Source: Utricularia gibba
Lineage: Eukaryota > Streptophyta > Magnoliopsida > Lamiales > Lentibulariaceae
DNA length: 64,000 nucleotides
Reading direction: 5' to 3'
Assembly: GCA_002189035.1 (NCBI GenBank)
Contig: NEEC01000018.1
Span: forward strand, 1,860,001-1,924,000
Part shown: positions 1 to 13,476 of the stretch, piece after piece
Position numbering within the stretch: position 1 is the first letter of the stretch
Layout of the letters: each line of letters starts with the position of its first letter
Translations under genes and position numbers: made by a program
Notes under the pieces: generated by a model
The model's input: only the letters and a program-made list of their open reading frames with translations
The model's database searches: none
Told to the model about the DNA's origin: nothing

Positions 1-271
1 TTCTTTCTTCTGAATCACTTTGGATCCTGTGCGAATTCAGGCGCCAGGGCTCTTAAACTGATAAAGATTCGATTTTTATTAAATTAGAATGTTATGAACT
101 ATTCACCCATTCAATATTCTTAAAATATTTGGTAGGGTTTGGATAACGGGAACCGACTTAACATCCGTCTGCCCCAAATCGGAACCCTGCGTATCTCCGG
201 TCCTCTTCCGGCGAATTCCTTCTGCCTTCCTTTTCAATTCCTGAAATCGGCTGCTCCAGTGATCCCTGAAG

Positions 272-2805
<2,534 letters not shown>

Positions 2806-3304
2806 AGAAGCTCTCCTCCTCCGTTCATCTCCGGTCTCTCTCCTCTTCCTACGCGAAGCAGGTAAAGATGATTCTGCTGCCGCTGCCATCATCTCTCAAG
2901 GGTAGTCTGATTCTATCTATACATTGGCTGTTACTCTCCATGGCTGGTTATGGATTTTGGTCGTTAGATGCATACACACTGTGTCTTCTTTAACGGTTAT
3001 CTGAAACAGTAAGAATGTACAAGCTCTGCGAAAAAATGCATGTTGTGGCCCTAAAATGCACCAACAGCTTTGTATGGATTGGATCGTCCAAACATGGTGG
3101 TTTTTCTATCGTTCAAGCCTGAAATTACTCGGGCATGCGGCTAAACATGACAAGGCCATTCTTTTTCTCTTTACAGTGAATCTAATCCAACAAAATATGC
3201 CCCCTAATCCAACAGAAGGCACAACAGAGGCTAATGCCACTAAACTCTTGACCAACAGAAAGCAAGCTTTTGGAGAAGAAAGAAGATGTTGAGAAGAATC
3301 AAGT
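2806..3304. other. SRP54 3' UTR and spacer
   Basis: Downstream of the SRP54 stop. It probably contains the SRP54 3' UTR and the 3' end of the primary MIR396 transcript coming from the other strand. No coding region is recognised; the short open frames here match no family I know. Confidence 0.5.
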
Positions 3305-3391
3305 GCCATGTCTTCCCACAGCATTCTTGAGCTTCTTCTTTGTCTGTGAGCTCAGACAGGAGAAGTTCAAGAAAGCTGTGGAAAAGCAAGA
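3305..3391 (-). ncRNA. MIR396: MIR396 microRNA precursor hairpin
   Basis: The complement of 3363-3383 equals plant miR396 of the b type (starts TTCCACAGCTTTCTTGAAC, ends in TT). On the same minus strand, the complement of 3312-3332 is the matching star strand (starts GCTCAAGAATGCTGTGG), in the 3' arm as in known MIR396 genes. The two arms fold with a loop of about 30 nt at 3333-3362, and the lower stem continues outward (GGTCTTGC side against ACATGGC side). miR396 cuts GRF transcription-factor mRNAs and so limits cell proliferation. The mature strand pairs with the star with 2-nt 3' overhangs and one U-U type mismatch. The primary transcript must start upstream on the minus strand, somewhere in about 3.5-4.7 kb; its ends cannot be fixed from sequence. 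Confidence 0.93.
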
Positions 3392-5359
3392 CCAAGATTC
3401 AAAAACACCTGCAAAAACAGCCGAGCTCCTGAGAAGAAGAAGAACAACAACAACAAGTGTTGATGAATGGGAAGGAAGGGATGCAACTATGTATGCTTTT
3501 GGTGAGCTATGAAAGTGGAGGAGGACCACTCTACATAATTCAGCAAAAACCAAACACAGCTTTGGCAGAGGGTAAGGAGAAAGGTAGGGTTACTCTTCAC
3601 TCTCATTGCTCGCAATGCTTACATAAAAGTGAGCAAGACCAAGTGGGGTATGAAAATGCATGTACAGTAACCCCCCTTATGAAATCAAAAATAACTGCTG
3701 CTATGCTCCTAGGGTTAAACAGTAACAGATGAATCCAACAATGCTCACCAGTTGCAAAGGATGAATACCCCAATCTTACAAATGGGATCTGTGTCCAAGA
3801 GTCATGCCTTAGTTAATATCCTCTAAGTCATAGGATCCACCAACACCCTTTACCAGATCTGGGTTAAGTTTCAACAAAAACATGTTCTAGCCAACAACAA
3901 TAAATTGAAGAACTAAAAGCTAAACAAAAAAGACAAGAAATGGGGAGAGGGGATGATGAGTCACTTGCCAAACCCTGAGAAAAAAAAAAGATTGTCGTTT
4001 GTTAGCAGTATAACCTGTTATTACATTCACCAGCCCCAGCCACCTACGACTACGATTATTACAACCAAAAGTACAGTTCTCTTCTCCTGTTGATGCCATA
4101 TCTTTTTTTAACAAATTTTTTTCGAGAACTGATGATCGATTGGCAGTTCCATCTGTCTCCCACTACGAGTGCCTACAGTTCAGTTTCACGTGGAGGCCAT
4201 CACTCGAGCTGGATGGATGCCTTTCTCTGTGATGTGGATCCTAGGGTTTTCTATGCTTTCTTTCTCTTTTTTTTTTTCTTTTTTTGTACCATCCCCATCT
4301 TGAAATATTATCGAAGATTCGAAATCAGAGACCTCAAAATCCTCGAACCACTTATTCCGGCACTAGCCCTTCCCTCAACCCCACCCCACTTTTTTATTTC
4401 ACTTAACGAACAAATATGCATAAAGTGAAGGAAGGGGATAAGGCCTCCAAATACTTTACAACTTCTTTACCTCTGCAGCGAAAAAGAGGAATCAAAACTG
4501 CTACTCAGTCATTTACAGGTCGTTCAAAACTTCTGGTGGGGGATGAGTTTTGTATCACTACCGGCGGAACCCATCTTCGAGGTACTAGTTCTCGGTTTGC
4601 GGTTCGATTTGTTCTCCGGCGATCTCGAACCAGATGCATCAGAGAGTATGCCCAACGAAGCCAGCGTTCGTGAGTGCGCAAATATTCGAATTTGAAAGTG
4701 AAACATCCCCCCCGACAAACAAACACTGAAATCTGAAGGCACGTGAAGGTAAGTCAAAGTTCGGTGACTGAATTTGAATGTAAGAAACTCCCACTCCAAT
4801 AAATGCTGGTTGGATTTCTTTTCTTTAAAATAAAACGAGTGATGGGAAAAACGAAAGAACGTGTGATCAGTCGAGTCCCGGAAGAGTCGACCGCACGACG
4901 GACGTGTCAGAAATCTGCATGCACGTCCCGGAGACACGTTCTGTTGCGGACCATGCTACTGATTATATGCTGCACTCAGCCTTTTTTTCCAATAAGAATT
5001 GAAAAATATGCATAAAAATCAAATTAGTGTCCAAGTTTAGACCTTTTTTTGCGTGCTTTCATGTCTGCTATGGAGTCGTGTGTACGGATTCTCCGACCTA
5101 CCAAGCAAAGAAGACGAGGGGAAAAATTAGAAAAGTTAAAATGGAGGGGCTGTAATAAAATATAATTTGATAAAAGTGTAGGGGGGTGATTTACAATTTT
5201 GTAAACTGGGCCGAGGGCTCAAGGTGCTTTGGCCCAACAGGCCCATAAGGTTCAATAACGGAAATTTGAAACCCGCGAGAATTGTGGACGACGAATGAGT
5301 GGCAGTTGAACTTACAGTCGATAAGATTCCGATTTCAAGGTTGGACAAGCGCCGCCGCG
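3392..5359. other. Probable pri-MIR396 body/promoter and hydrolase promoter
   Basis: Two kilobases with only short, unconvincing open frames. The part next to the hairpin probably holds the 5' part of the minus-strand primary MIR396 transcript and its promoter. The last few hundred bases are the 5' region of the plus-strand hydrolase gene. T-rich runs lie near 4263-4287 and 5040. An alternative in-frame ATG for the hydrolase lies at 5282. Confidence 0.4.
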
Positions 5360-7281
5360 ATGCATTCGTCTTTACTTTTTCCGCTGCCGATGTGCGTCTC
5401 TCGGCCGATGTCCGCTTTCTCATCGAACAGATACTCCCTGAACAAAACGCTTAGCCGAGGAAGTACAATGGCGAAAGCTTCAGATGACAGCAATGAAAAT
5501 CAAGGTTTCAATCCATTCGGGTTCGTTACGGATAATCCATCCAGCCGCAGCGCGATTCAGCTCGATGCGTCTCCAGCCGAAGACGGGAACGTTGGACAGA
5601 TGCTATATGTATGTGATTTTTTCCGAAAACTTATTCGGATTCAATGTTTGGATTTTTCTTTCATCCGGGCGGTTTGGGCGTCTTGTTCAGAGAATAGAAG
5701 GTAAGGGACAAGAGTATGGCTCCTACATCGATTCTGGCGGTTTTCGTTGGTTTGTTCGGGAAACAGGTGTGTTGCTATGGTTATGAAGAGCCTGGGTGTG
5801 ACTTCTGGAAGGATAACCTTTTTCCTTCATGTTCAGGATCTTCGGAGAGCAGACGAGAACCCATTGTGTTTCTCCATGGAGCTCCAACTCAATCCTTTAG
5901 CTATCGGGTTGTGATGTCACAGGTCCTGCGATCAAAGAATGCAGCCTGTAGTTTATTTTTTATCCTGCTATGTATGGTTAAAATATCCCCCTTCCCCCTT
6001 CATATGCTAGATGTCGGATATTGGGTTTCATTGTTTTGCTCCAGACTGGATAGGATTCGGTTTCAGTGACAAGCCCCAGGGAGGATACGGCTTCGATTAT
6101 ACAGGTCTTTGGGATCTTATTTCAGGTCACATTGTATCACCAACTGAATGTAAAAATGTTGATGTTGTGAAGTGGTGTAACCAGAGAAAGAATATCATGA
6201 AGCTTTGGATGGATTACTAGATACCCTCATGATCAATTCTCCATTTTTCCTTGTTGTTCAGGTTTGATTTCGGGTTTCCATCTTTTGATCGCTGGAAGTT
6301 AAGTTTGTCACCTGGTGTTTTTTCTTCAGGGATTTTTAGTAGGATCTTATGGGTTGACTTGGGCTTTGAAGAATCAAAGCAGAATATCGAAGCTTGTAAT
6401 CCTAAACACTCCATTGACAAACTCTTCTCCAGTTCCTGCACTCTTTCAACAACTCAGGTCTCTTGCTAGGAGTTTCAATTTGATCTGTTTCGTATGTCTT
6501 CTCACTCTGAGATTGATCAGGATACCGATTTTTGGGGAGTTCACTTGCCAAAATGCAATTATGGCAGAGCGCTTCATTGAAGCCGGTAGTGCGTATGTAT
6601 CAAGAATATGTTGTCATCTGAGAAAGCTAGCTTTTTCTTTATTCAGAGACCACCATACTCTGGATTCCAAATACTGTGATCCTTCCCTTGCGTTTTCTGA
6701 TAAAAAGAAAACATGGCAGCTATTCCCTGAAACTGGAAAAGGCGGATGTTTACCGATTACCATATCTATCCAGCAGTGCACCAGGATTTGGTTCGTATTT
6801 TACAACCAGAAAAGATTTTCAGCTTCCTAGTAAATAATGCGTGCCCCTGAGAGTGGTTCAATCTTTATCTTCTAGCTCTGCTTGATGCTGCAAAAAAGGC
6901 CGACTTCAGAGAAATCACCACCCGAATATCAGCAGGGTTTGCATCCGCAAGGTCAGTGGCAGCAGTAAACAAGCCTATGGTTTGCTCATAGTATAAACCA
7001 TTGAAACTTGATCAGCTGGGAGAAGCCAATACTCATAGCATGGGGAATATCAGACAAGTATCTGCCGCGGACAGTGGCTGAAGAATTCCAGAAAGCAAAT
7101 CCTCAACTGATAAGCCTCAATATGATTGAAGGAGCTGGCCATATGCCGCAGGAGGACTGGTATGCAGCCTTTTTCACTCATATGAACATGACTCCTTGCA
7201 GCTCCAAGCAAGATTCACTGACTTTTGTTTATCTGCAGGCCGGAGAAAGTCGTCGAAGCCATGAGGTTTTTCTTGTTGTAG
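5360..7281 (+). CDS. Chloroplast-type alpha/beta hydrolase, haloalkane-dehalogenase-like
   Basis: Eleven exons: 5360-5608, 5691-5766, 5837-5922, 6011-6104, 6185-6261, 6330-6457, 6521-6592, 6720-6790, 6876-6951, 7016-7159, 7239-7281. They join to 371 residues. The N terminus is Ser/Arg-rich and acid-poor, like a chloroplast transit peptide, followed by the plant motif NPSSRSAIQL. The fold shows FLHGAPTQSFSYR (oxyanion region), CFAPDWIGFGFSDKP, GISDKYLP (acid) and EGAGHMPQEDW (His). At the nucleophile elbow the protein reads VVQGFLVGSYG, where dehalogenases have VVxDW, so the usual Asp or Ser nucleophile is missing. Remembered Arabidopsis relatives (At4g12830 type) share this. The substrate is unknown. 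The start at 5360 is chosen because it opens a good transit peptide; an in-frame ATG at 5282 would add 26 residues. Confidence 0.9.
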
Positions 7282-7561
7282 CATACAGATCATCTCCCTC
7301 CAATGTCTGATGGCCAAGATATACAGCAAGATAGGTAACACAAACATAGGAAAATGTGAAGTTGAAACAGAGGAACGCTGTTGAAGCCATGAGAATTATA
7401 CATACTATGATATTCAATCGTGAGATGTTACATAGAACAGCTATCATAATACAGGCAATCACTGCAACACAAGAACAGAAGATATATTTCAAAACTGCAA
7501 ACCGGACAGATGAGCTTCTTCTTCTCTATATCTCCTATCTCCCCATCCACCATCAGGATTC

Positions 7562-9556
7562 CTAAACTCCAAGGCTTGATTTCAGCCATTGGCGTACCTC
7601 ATCCATCTCCTTGGGCACTGTGTAGTGTCCAACCCTGTACAAGAACACCATATTGTAGCCCAGCAAGGTTAACAGAAAACAGACAAGGCAAAGTTTGTGC
7701 TGTCTATACCCTTCATAGGTTTTGAAGGTTAGGCTCCTGAAACCTGCTAAGCTCAGGACATGGAACGACTTTTCTCCATGCTTGTGAGGAACGACATCAT
7801 CGCCTGGAAAAAGGGAAGCAATCACCATTTTGATACAAAACACAAGAATGAAGTGATGATGCTTACACTGTCCATGAGAAAGCAATATCGGCAGAAACGC
7901 AGCACGTCGAGAATACTCATGTGATATGTCTAGCTTGTTCTTGATGTTGCTGTGTTAAGAACCATATTCAAGGTTAAGGCTACCAGACTTCCATTGCTTT
8001 CATAATGCTACAATGCCGGGATACCTTGCACAGGGAAGCCAACCACTTAGACCGACGACAGCGTGGAGAGTGACAGGGTAAGGGGAGCCATTTTGGTACT
8101 TCCCGGAAGCAAAGCAAGTGGCAGAATACAATGCAGTAGCTGCACCCATGCTGAAACCTCCAATTCCTAGTTTAACTGCAATTTCCAATGCCAAACAGTG
8201 TATTACGGCTTAAGATGTGAACATCAGAAGCAATGGTCCGCTGCTTAGGAGCATAGAAACTTACTGTCAGCAGGCTCTGTAGAAAGCAAATTAGCTACAT
8301 GTGCTGCTGAGGCATCCAGACCTTCAAAATCATCTGGAGAGTCATCAGAGAGCTCTCCAACATTGAACCCTGCAACAAAACATAAGAGATTTTATTTTTT
8401 TAATTCAAGATGTACAAGTTTATGGAATCATTGAGTATCACAGGTACCACTCACAAGCAGTGCAAGGAAATCCACCCAGTATGGCCACCGGTTGAGTCGG
8501 AGCAGTAGGGCATATCCATTTTATCTGTAAGAAGTAACAACAATGTGTTGCTTATGCAACTAGCCAACAGCAGAGTTGGTTTAAAGATTACAAGAAACGT
8601 GGCTTACATTAGGAAGTGGAAGACTTTCGAGGAGTTGTGACCAACTGGAGAATGAAAATAATCAGAAAAAGAGGTCTTTAATAAAAGACTGAAGTTAAAT
8701 GTGTATGCATCATCAATCAGCACAAGAGGTCCATTGCGTACACAGCTTATGCTGCATCATTGCTTTTTAGCAAAAGCAACAAAGACGAATGATACGTGGG
8801 GCATGATACCAACCCATTTGGCCAGTTGAAAATAATAGAAAATGGAAAAGAACAAATTCTTTCATATCAGAGAGAAGCCACATATCCAACTCAACATCAA
8901 CTAAATCATACCAGGAATATTCTTAAAAAAGCTTATGCCCTGGAAAGTATAAGTTTGGATTAATCGAAGCATCACAACATTGACATTCTGAAGTGTAGAC
9001 TAACATCTCTTGGAGGGAGATAAACCACTTTTTCATTGAGTGCACAGCATTATACCAAAAAAATAAAAAAACAGTTTCAGCTTCCTTTGCAATCAAAGGC
9101 TTGTTCTTTGCAACTTAAATCTAAACTAGTTAAATGAAACTACGACCACTGATTGATTAATCTGTGAAAAGGTAAAAGGGGAGATGTAATTTGCAGATAG
9201 GGAGCATCAGACTGTACCTGGAACCGTTGTCACCAAGTCCATGAAGCCAAACAACAGTAGCCATATGTTTTCCCTTAGGCTTAACTACATATGTCCTCCC
9301 AAACTCCAATGTTCCTTTTCCAATTCTGCTCCCTGAAGTATAATCATTGAATTACTAACAAAAACCCTATTTCGAGAAGCAAATAAACTATTCAAGCATA
9401 TCGCAGAACATATAAATACAGAACCAGAAGCTGTTCACATGAACTCTAAAGGGGCATTTAGCCTACAAAAAAAGCTGATAATGGGGATGACAAAAGCACA
9501 AAAGTATAGAATTTGGGCAGCTCACCAGAGCCCACTGATGCATGGGAACAGCTCAT
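7562..9556 (-). CDS. Acyl-protein thioesterase / carboxylesterase-like protein
   Basis: Nine exons read on the complement: 9526-9556, 9218-9332, 8608-8644, 8455-8524, 8265-8369, 8025-8175, 7867-7949, 7710-7803, 7562-7634. They join to 252 residues. It is a serine esterase of the phospholipase/carboxylesterase family that includes lysophospholipases and enzymes removing palmitate from proteins. Seen in sequence: VVWLHGLGDNGSSW near the N terminus, nucleophile elbow GIGGFSMGAA, acid in GQCDDVVPH and histidine in GVGHYTVPKEM. No signal peptide, so probably cytosolic. It starts MSCSHASVGS, and that first exon is only 31 bp. It is closest to the plant At5g20060-type clade, but activity on proteins versus lipids cannot be told from sequence. 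It converges with the hydrolase gene at its 3' end. Confidence 0.93.
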
Positions 9557-9646
9557 TTTTGGCGTTGAGGATAAGCTTTACACAGTATATAGCAGTATGA
9601 AGCAGGGGACCTCAGTTGCTACGAAGATAAGTGAACAGACCCTCCT

Positions 9647-9658
9647 CTATTTATATAG
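9647..9658 (-). promoter_or_regulatory. TATA box of the esterase gene
   Basis: On the minus strand the sequence CTATATAAATAG stands about 90 bases upstream of the esterase start codon at 9556, a normal distance for a plant TATA box plus short leader. Confidence 0.6.
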
Positions 9659-11039
9659 GGAAGGAATGGCGAAAGGGGAATAACATATTCTATCTGTTAA
9701 ACAGCTACACAAATCTAACAAAGCTCGGAAAAGGAGATAGCATCCATGGAAAAGAAGGTGAGACAAATGGACCAAAGGTTTTCAATCTTTTTTCAACATC
9801 AAATCCAAAAAAGAATCAAAATGAGCGGCAAAAAGAAAAAATCAAAAAAACGATAGAATTAATTCATTCATTTGAAAATTTCGCTTAGCCGTTGAGGTTG
9901 GAGGATTCTTGGTTTACAGCAGGAGAGAAGAATCTATGCTTCCAACTCAATCTCCACAAATGCTGATGAAAAACTACAGGGAATAAATTCAGTTTTTACA
10001 ACAAGAATTGATTTTTGTTGAATAATCCAATGAAAAATCTTGATTTTGGCTTTCGGGTAATGCCTTGATGGATGGCCATTATCTTCGCAAAGAAATAGAA
10101 GCGTCAAGGTTTATAATCATTGTGACCTAGAAAATTCTGACGCTGAACGGCAGCAACTCCCCTCTCACTCACTGATAAAAACTCAGAGAGTGGAAGGGGA
10201 ATATTCGCCTTTTTTCTATGGCGTAGTTGAGTTTGGACTAAAATCTTCTCATCCATCAAGAACTTGCCACACAAGCGGCACTGGCTGCGAAACACAGACG
10301 ATACTTTCTTTGCAGTATGATTGCGACGGCATACCCCACATCGCTTCTATAAAGCAAGAAGATCAGAATATATGCAGCGTATGAGTTAATTTGGAAAATT
10401 GAAAATTCTAAAACTCCCTCAATTCCCTGAATCCTGGCTCATGTGCTGCTTTTTTAAGCCATTGGGCCATCTACTTTTGGGCGAAACCATTACGAAATCC
10501 AGCCCAACACGCCCATATGTAAAGACCAAAACACCCTAAATGATCTTTCACAGCGTCTCATTAGGACAGCCTGAAAATAAAAACGATCCATCCACTGGGA
10601 TTCCGACGCGCCGACGACTGATCTTGCTGCTCTTCAGAGGTTTTCACCATGGTGCCTCAGACAGCGACTCAATGTGGACACCGGACGCCAACAAACGGTA
10701 CCGGTCCATGAAATTCAGGCCATCCCTGGCTCGTATACCGTACATAAGCCGGCATCCACGCGGCCCCATTTCGGGTCGAGTATAGAAGGGATCTAAAGCG
10801 CAGGGCCCAGGCTGGTATACCAAAATAAACTGCCGCAACTGGGCCGGAGCACAGGTCCGCATGAGACGCCCACGCCGCGAACTCGTAGATTTTGGGGGGC
10901 GTTTATACCCTGGGCTGGAACGGGCTCTTGTGACGGCCAAGATCCGGTGAACTAATTGGCTGTACTGTGCAAATCAACGGTGGGCTGCAGACCACATTCG
11001 TTATTTAGCTGGTGGATTGGCCGCACCCTAATTTCATCC
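9659..11039. other. Spacer with an orphan CxxC open frame on the minus strand
   Basis: No confirmed gene. On the minus strand, 10346 down to 10104 is open and encodes two CxxC knuckles (CGVC and CRLC, 19 residues apart) before a stop. A TAG codon lies directly upstream in frame, so it would have to be an internal or last exon behind a TATAG acceptor. GGCCCA-type promoter elements occur near 10460-10515. The stretch 10640-11039 is GC-rich and holds the ZnF-UBP gene promoter and leader. Confidence 0.35.
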
Positions 11040-11795
11040 ATGGCGGATGAAGCATCTTCATCGTATTTCCTGCTCGTCGCTGGGGAAGCAGACGGTTTTG
11101 AATCGGGATGGGTCGAGGCTTTGACCCACTGCGACCATCTGGGCTCGTTGTCGGAGGATTTAATTCATATCCCGGCGCCGGACACTCCCTGCAGTAGGTC
11201 CGTTCCCTTATCCGAATTATGGGTTTCACTGTCGATCTGAAAAAAGGTACAATCTTGATACCGTAGAGACTAGGGAGGGTACAGAAACAAAATATGTTCC
11301 TTCAATTCTCTAGTTTCTATCTAACTCGAGCTTATAGTCGAAACCCATGTCAGTTATTTGGGCATTTGATTTGCTAGCAGCATTTTTTGAGCACAAGCCA
11401 GCTTCTTTTGCCCCTAATTCTGATTCCACTCAGCTGTCAGACTCCAGAGGAGAACTGGCTCTGCTTATGCTGCAAGGATGTGTTCTGCAGCCGTTTCGTC
11501 AACAAGCACATGTTGGAGCATTATCAACGTGAGCACCATGTCCTCGCTTTGAGCTACAGGTTCTTCTCTTATTCTTCCCTCCTCGCACTCCTGTTTCTGC
11601 TCCACTCAATTTGTGTTTTGAAGCAGTGATCTCTCTGTGTGGTGCTTCTCGTGTGATGCTTATCTTGACGCCCAACTTATAGCGCAACTGCGGCCCGCTT
11701 ATGAAGCTGCATACATCTTGAAGTTCGGCTGTGCCCCTCCCTTCCGTTCGGTGCCTGAAATACCACCTGCTGGTGCAGAGGAGAAGACGCGATAG
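11040..11795 (+). CDS. Small ZnF-UBP domain protein
   Basis: Three exons, 11040-11197, 11434-11559 and 11627-11795, give about 150 residues. Nearly the whole protein is one ubiquitin-hydrolase-type zinc finger, the fold that in USP5 and HDAC6 binds the free C-terminal glycines of ubiquitin. Zinc ligands are visible in order: THCDHL, TPCSSC, ENWLCLCCKDVFCSR, NKHMLEHY, EHHVLALS and VWCFSCDAYLD. No protease or deacetylase domain is attached. The C-terminal tail is short, basic and proline-rich and ends EEKTR. Introns 1 and 2 have standard GT-AG ends and the joined frame is uninterrupted. Family knowledge suggests an unanchored-ubiquitin sensor; its cellular role in plants is not established from this sequence. 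Confidence 0.88.
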
Positions 11796-13416
11796 AGAGA
11801 CTTCTTGTTCCATGAATCTTTCTTCCCTTTGAGGCGGTTGTGACGTTTTTAACCATTGCTAGCCAAATGTTTGTAGTATCCCTGCCTCTCATTGACTTCC
11901 AGTATCAGGTGCAGTTTTCAAGGATGATGTCATCCGCTTCTAGAACGGTGGTTCGTTTGTCGGCGTTCTCCTATTCCCACGCTGATCCCGAAGTCCTGGA
12001 CCCTCATCGCCATCTCCACCTGCGGGACACACAAACCAGAACACCAGCACTGTAACTAGCAACCAGTGTTCACTCATAGTGCTGATTGAATGAGCGCCGA
12101 GGTGGCTGAGTTTGGTAGAGAAACGGCGGCGGCGATTCGACCGAAACTTGCATCGCAGATTCACAGACATGAACAGGGGTTAGGGTTTTGATGAGGAACC
12201 CCAGGGATTCAAGAGAAGCAGCGACGGAACACACACAGGGTCGCAAATTCCGAAACCAGTTTAAATAATAATTAACTTACATAATTATTTAAAACATTTA
12301 ATTAATATTAATTTAAAACACTAAATATGATATTGTCTTTCATTTATAGACATTGATATACCTCATAAATTATTAACTATTCGTCATATATGAAGATTAA
12401 TCTTTGTCGATACTTATATCTATCAATCGATATTATGCATCTAGCATGTTGCATTCGTTTCTTTTGTTCTTGAGTCATGAATTTTAGTTATGTATTAAAA
12501 AGCACATTTAAAATAGTTTAAACTCAATTTTTATAATTTATTTGTGAATTTTAATAGATTCCAACGTATTTTAAAACACAGGAATAGTAAACAACTTGAC
12601 CCGGTGAAGAGCCGGTTTTCACCACTTTTAACTATGGGTGTGACCGGACCGGACCGTCGGACACGCAAGCTGCTTCGAGGAAACCTGGGCCCGGTCCAAC
12701 GAGAAGTGCGACACGGAACTTGGACGGACTCTCTCCCCGGGTCAGCCACGCTTATCTGGCACGGATATTATTGATATATTATGGTATCTAGGTTTAGGTG
12801 GGAAGACTCGGTATGAAATACCCGCACTGACTCCGCTAATTCGCACGTTTTTTTTGAAAGAAAAAAATAATATTAAAAGAATAAACAGTAAATTGTACTA
12901 GAAAAGTAATAAAATAGCATTTTAAAAATTGGTGTTTATGCTTCTAAATACACATTCGAAAATTACGTTTATTTGATATACGTGCTATTTGGATGTATTA
13001 GAAAAATGAACACCCTCCTTTGAGTATATGAAAAAAGTAGTCAGATGATCATTTTTGTAAGTGATTTTTAATATATATGTTATTCGTAAAATATTTACAC
13101 AGTCATATTTTTTTTTATTAATGTAGTGAATTTTGAGTTATTTTTTGTAATAACACTTTATGTTTATTACAAAGAAATTGTTTTTGCAAGAGATGGGGAT
13201 GGGGTGGCGCTCACTGATTTGTACAAATGTGAAAGGTATTATGAGGGAGGGGTGGAGTCTCCATTTTCCAAATTTCAAGGTCCAACAACAGCGCGGCACA
13301 TGTCATAAATTCATGGAAGAAAAGGGAACCCAGAACGAAATGCTCTTCGAGAACTTTTATTACTCTGTCAACTCAAACATCCGGCGCTTCGGAGATTAAT
13401 TCAATCATGGGCACGC
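11796..13416. other. AT-rich spacer, no gene seen
   Basis: Contains the ZnF-UBP 3' UTR, then AT-rich DNA (about 12.25-12.55 and 12.85-13.2 kb) around a GC-richer island at 12590-12770 rich in CCGG. No open frame here resembles a known protein. Confidence 0.5.
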
Positions 13417-13425
13417 TCTATAAAA
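13417..13425 (+). promoter_or_regulatory. TATA box of the Nudix gene
   Basis: CTATAAAAG about 50-60 bases before the Nudix start codon at 13477; the preceding DNA is AT-rich promoter. Confidence 0.6.
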
Positions 13426-13476
13426 GCGCGTTTACCGGCGGAACTGCACATCACCTCCTCCTTATCGGGTTTCATC

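Noticed and set aside
3270-3512. 80-codon plus-strand frame over the MIR396 hairpin
   Set aside because: Its coding impression comes from the hairpin arms and a GAAGAA-rich tract; no family match, and the microRNA explains the conservation.
3955-3985. C/D-box snoRNA-like TGATGA ... CTGA
   Set aside because: The boxes are only about 20 bases apart and there is no terminal stem or guide length.
4524-4937. 137-codon minus-strand frame
   Set aside because: Composition is erratic, no domain, no splice context; lies in the probable pri-MIR396/promoter region.
10644-10940. 98-codon minus-strand frame
   Set aside because: No recognisable domain; GC-rich promoter DNA of the ZnF-UBP gene.
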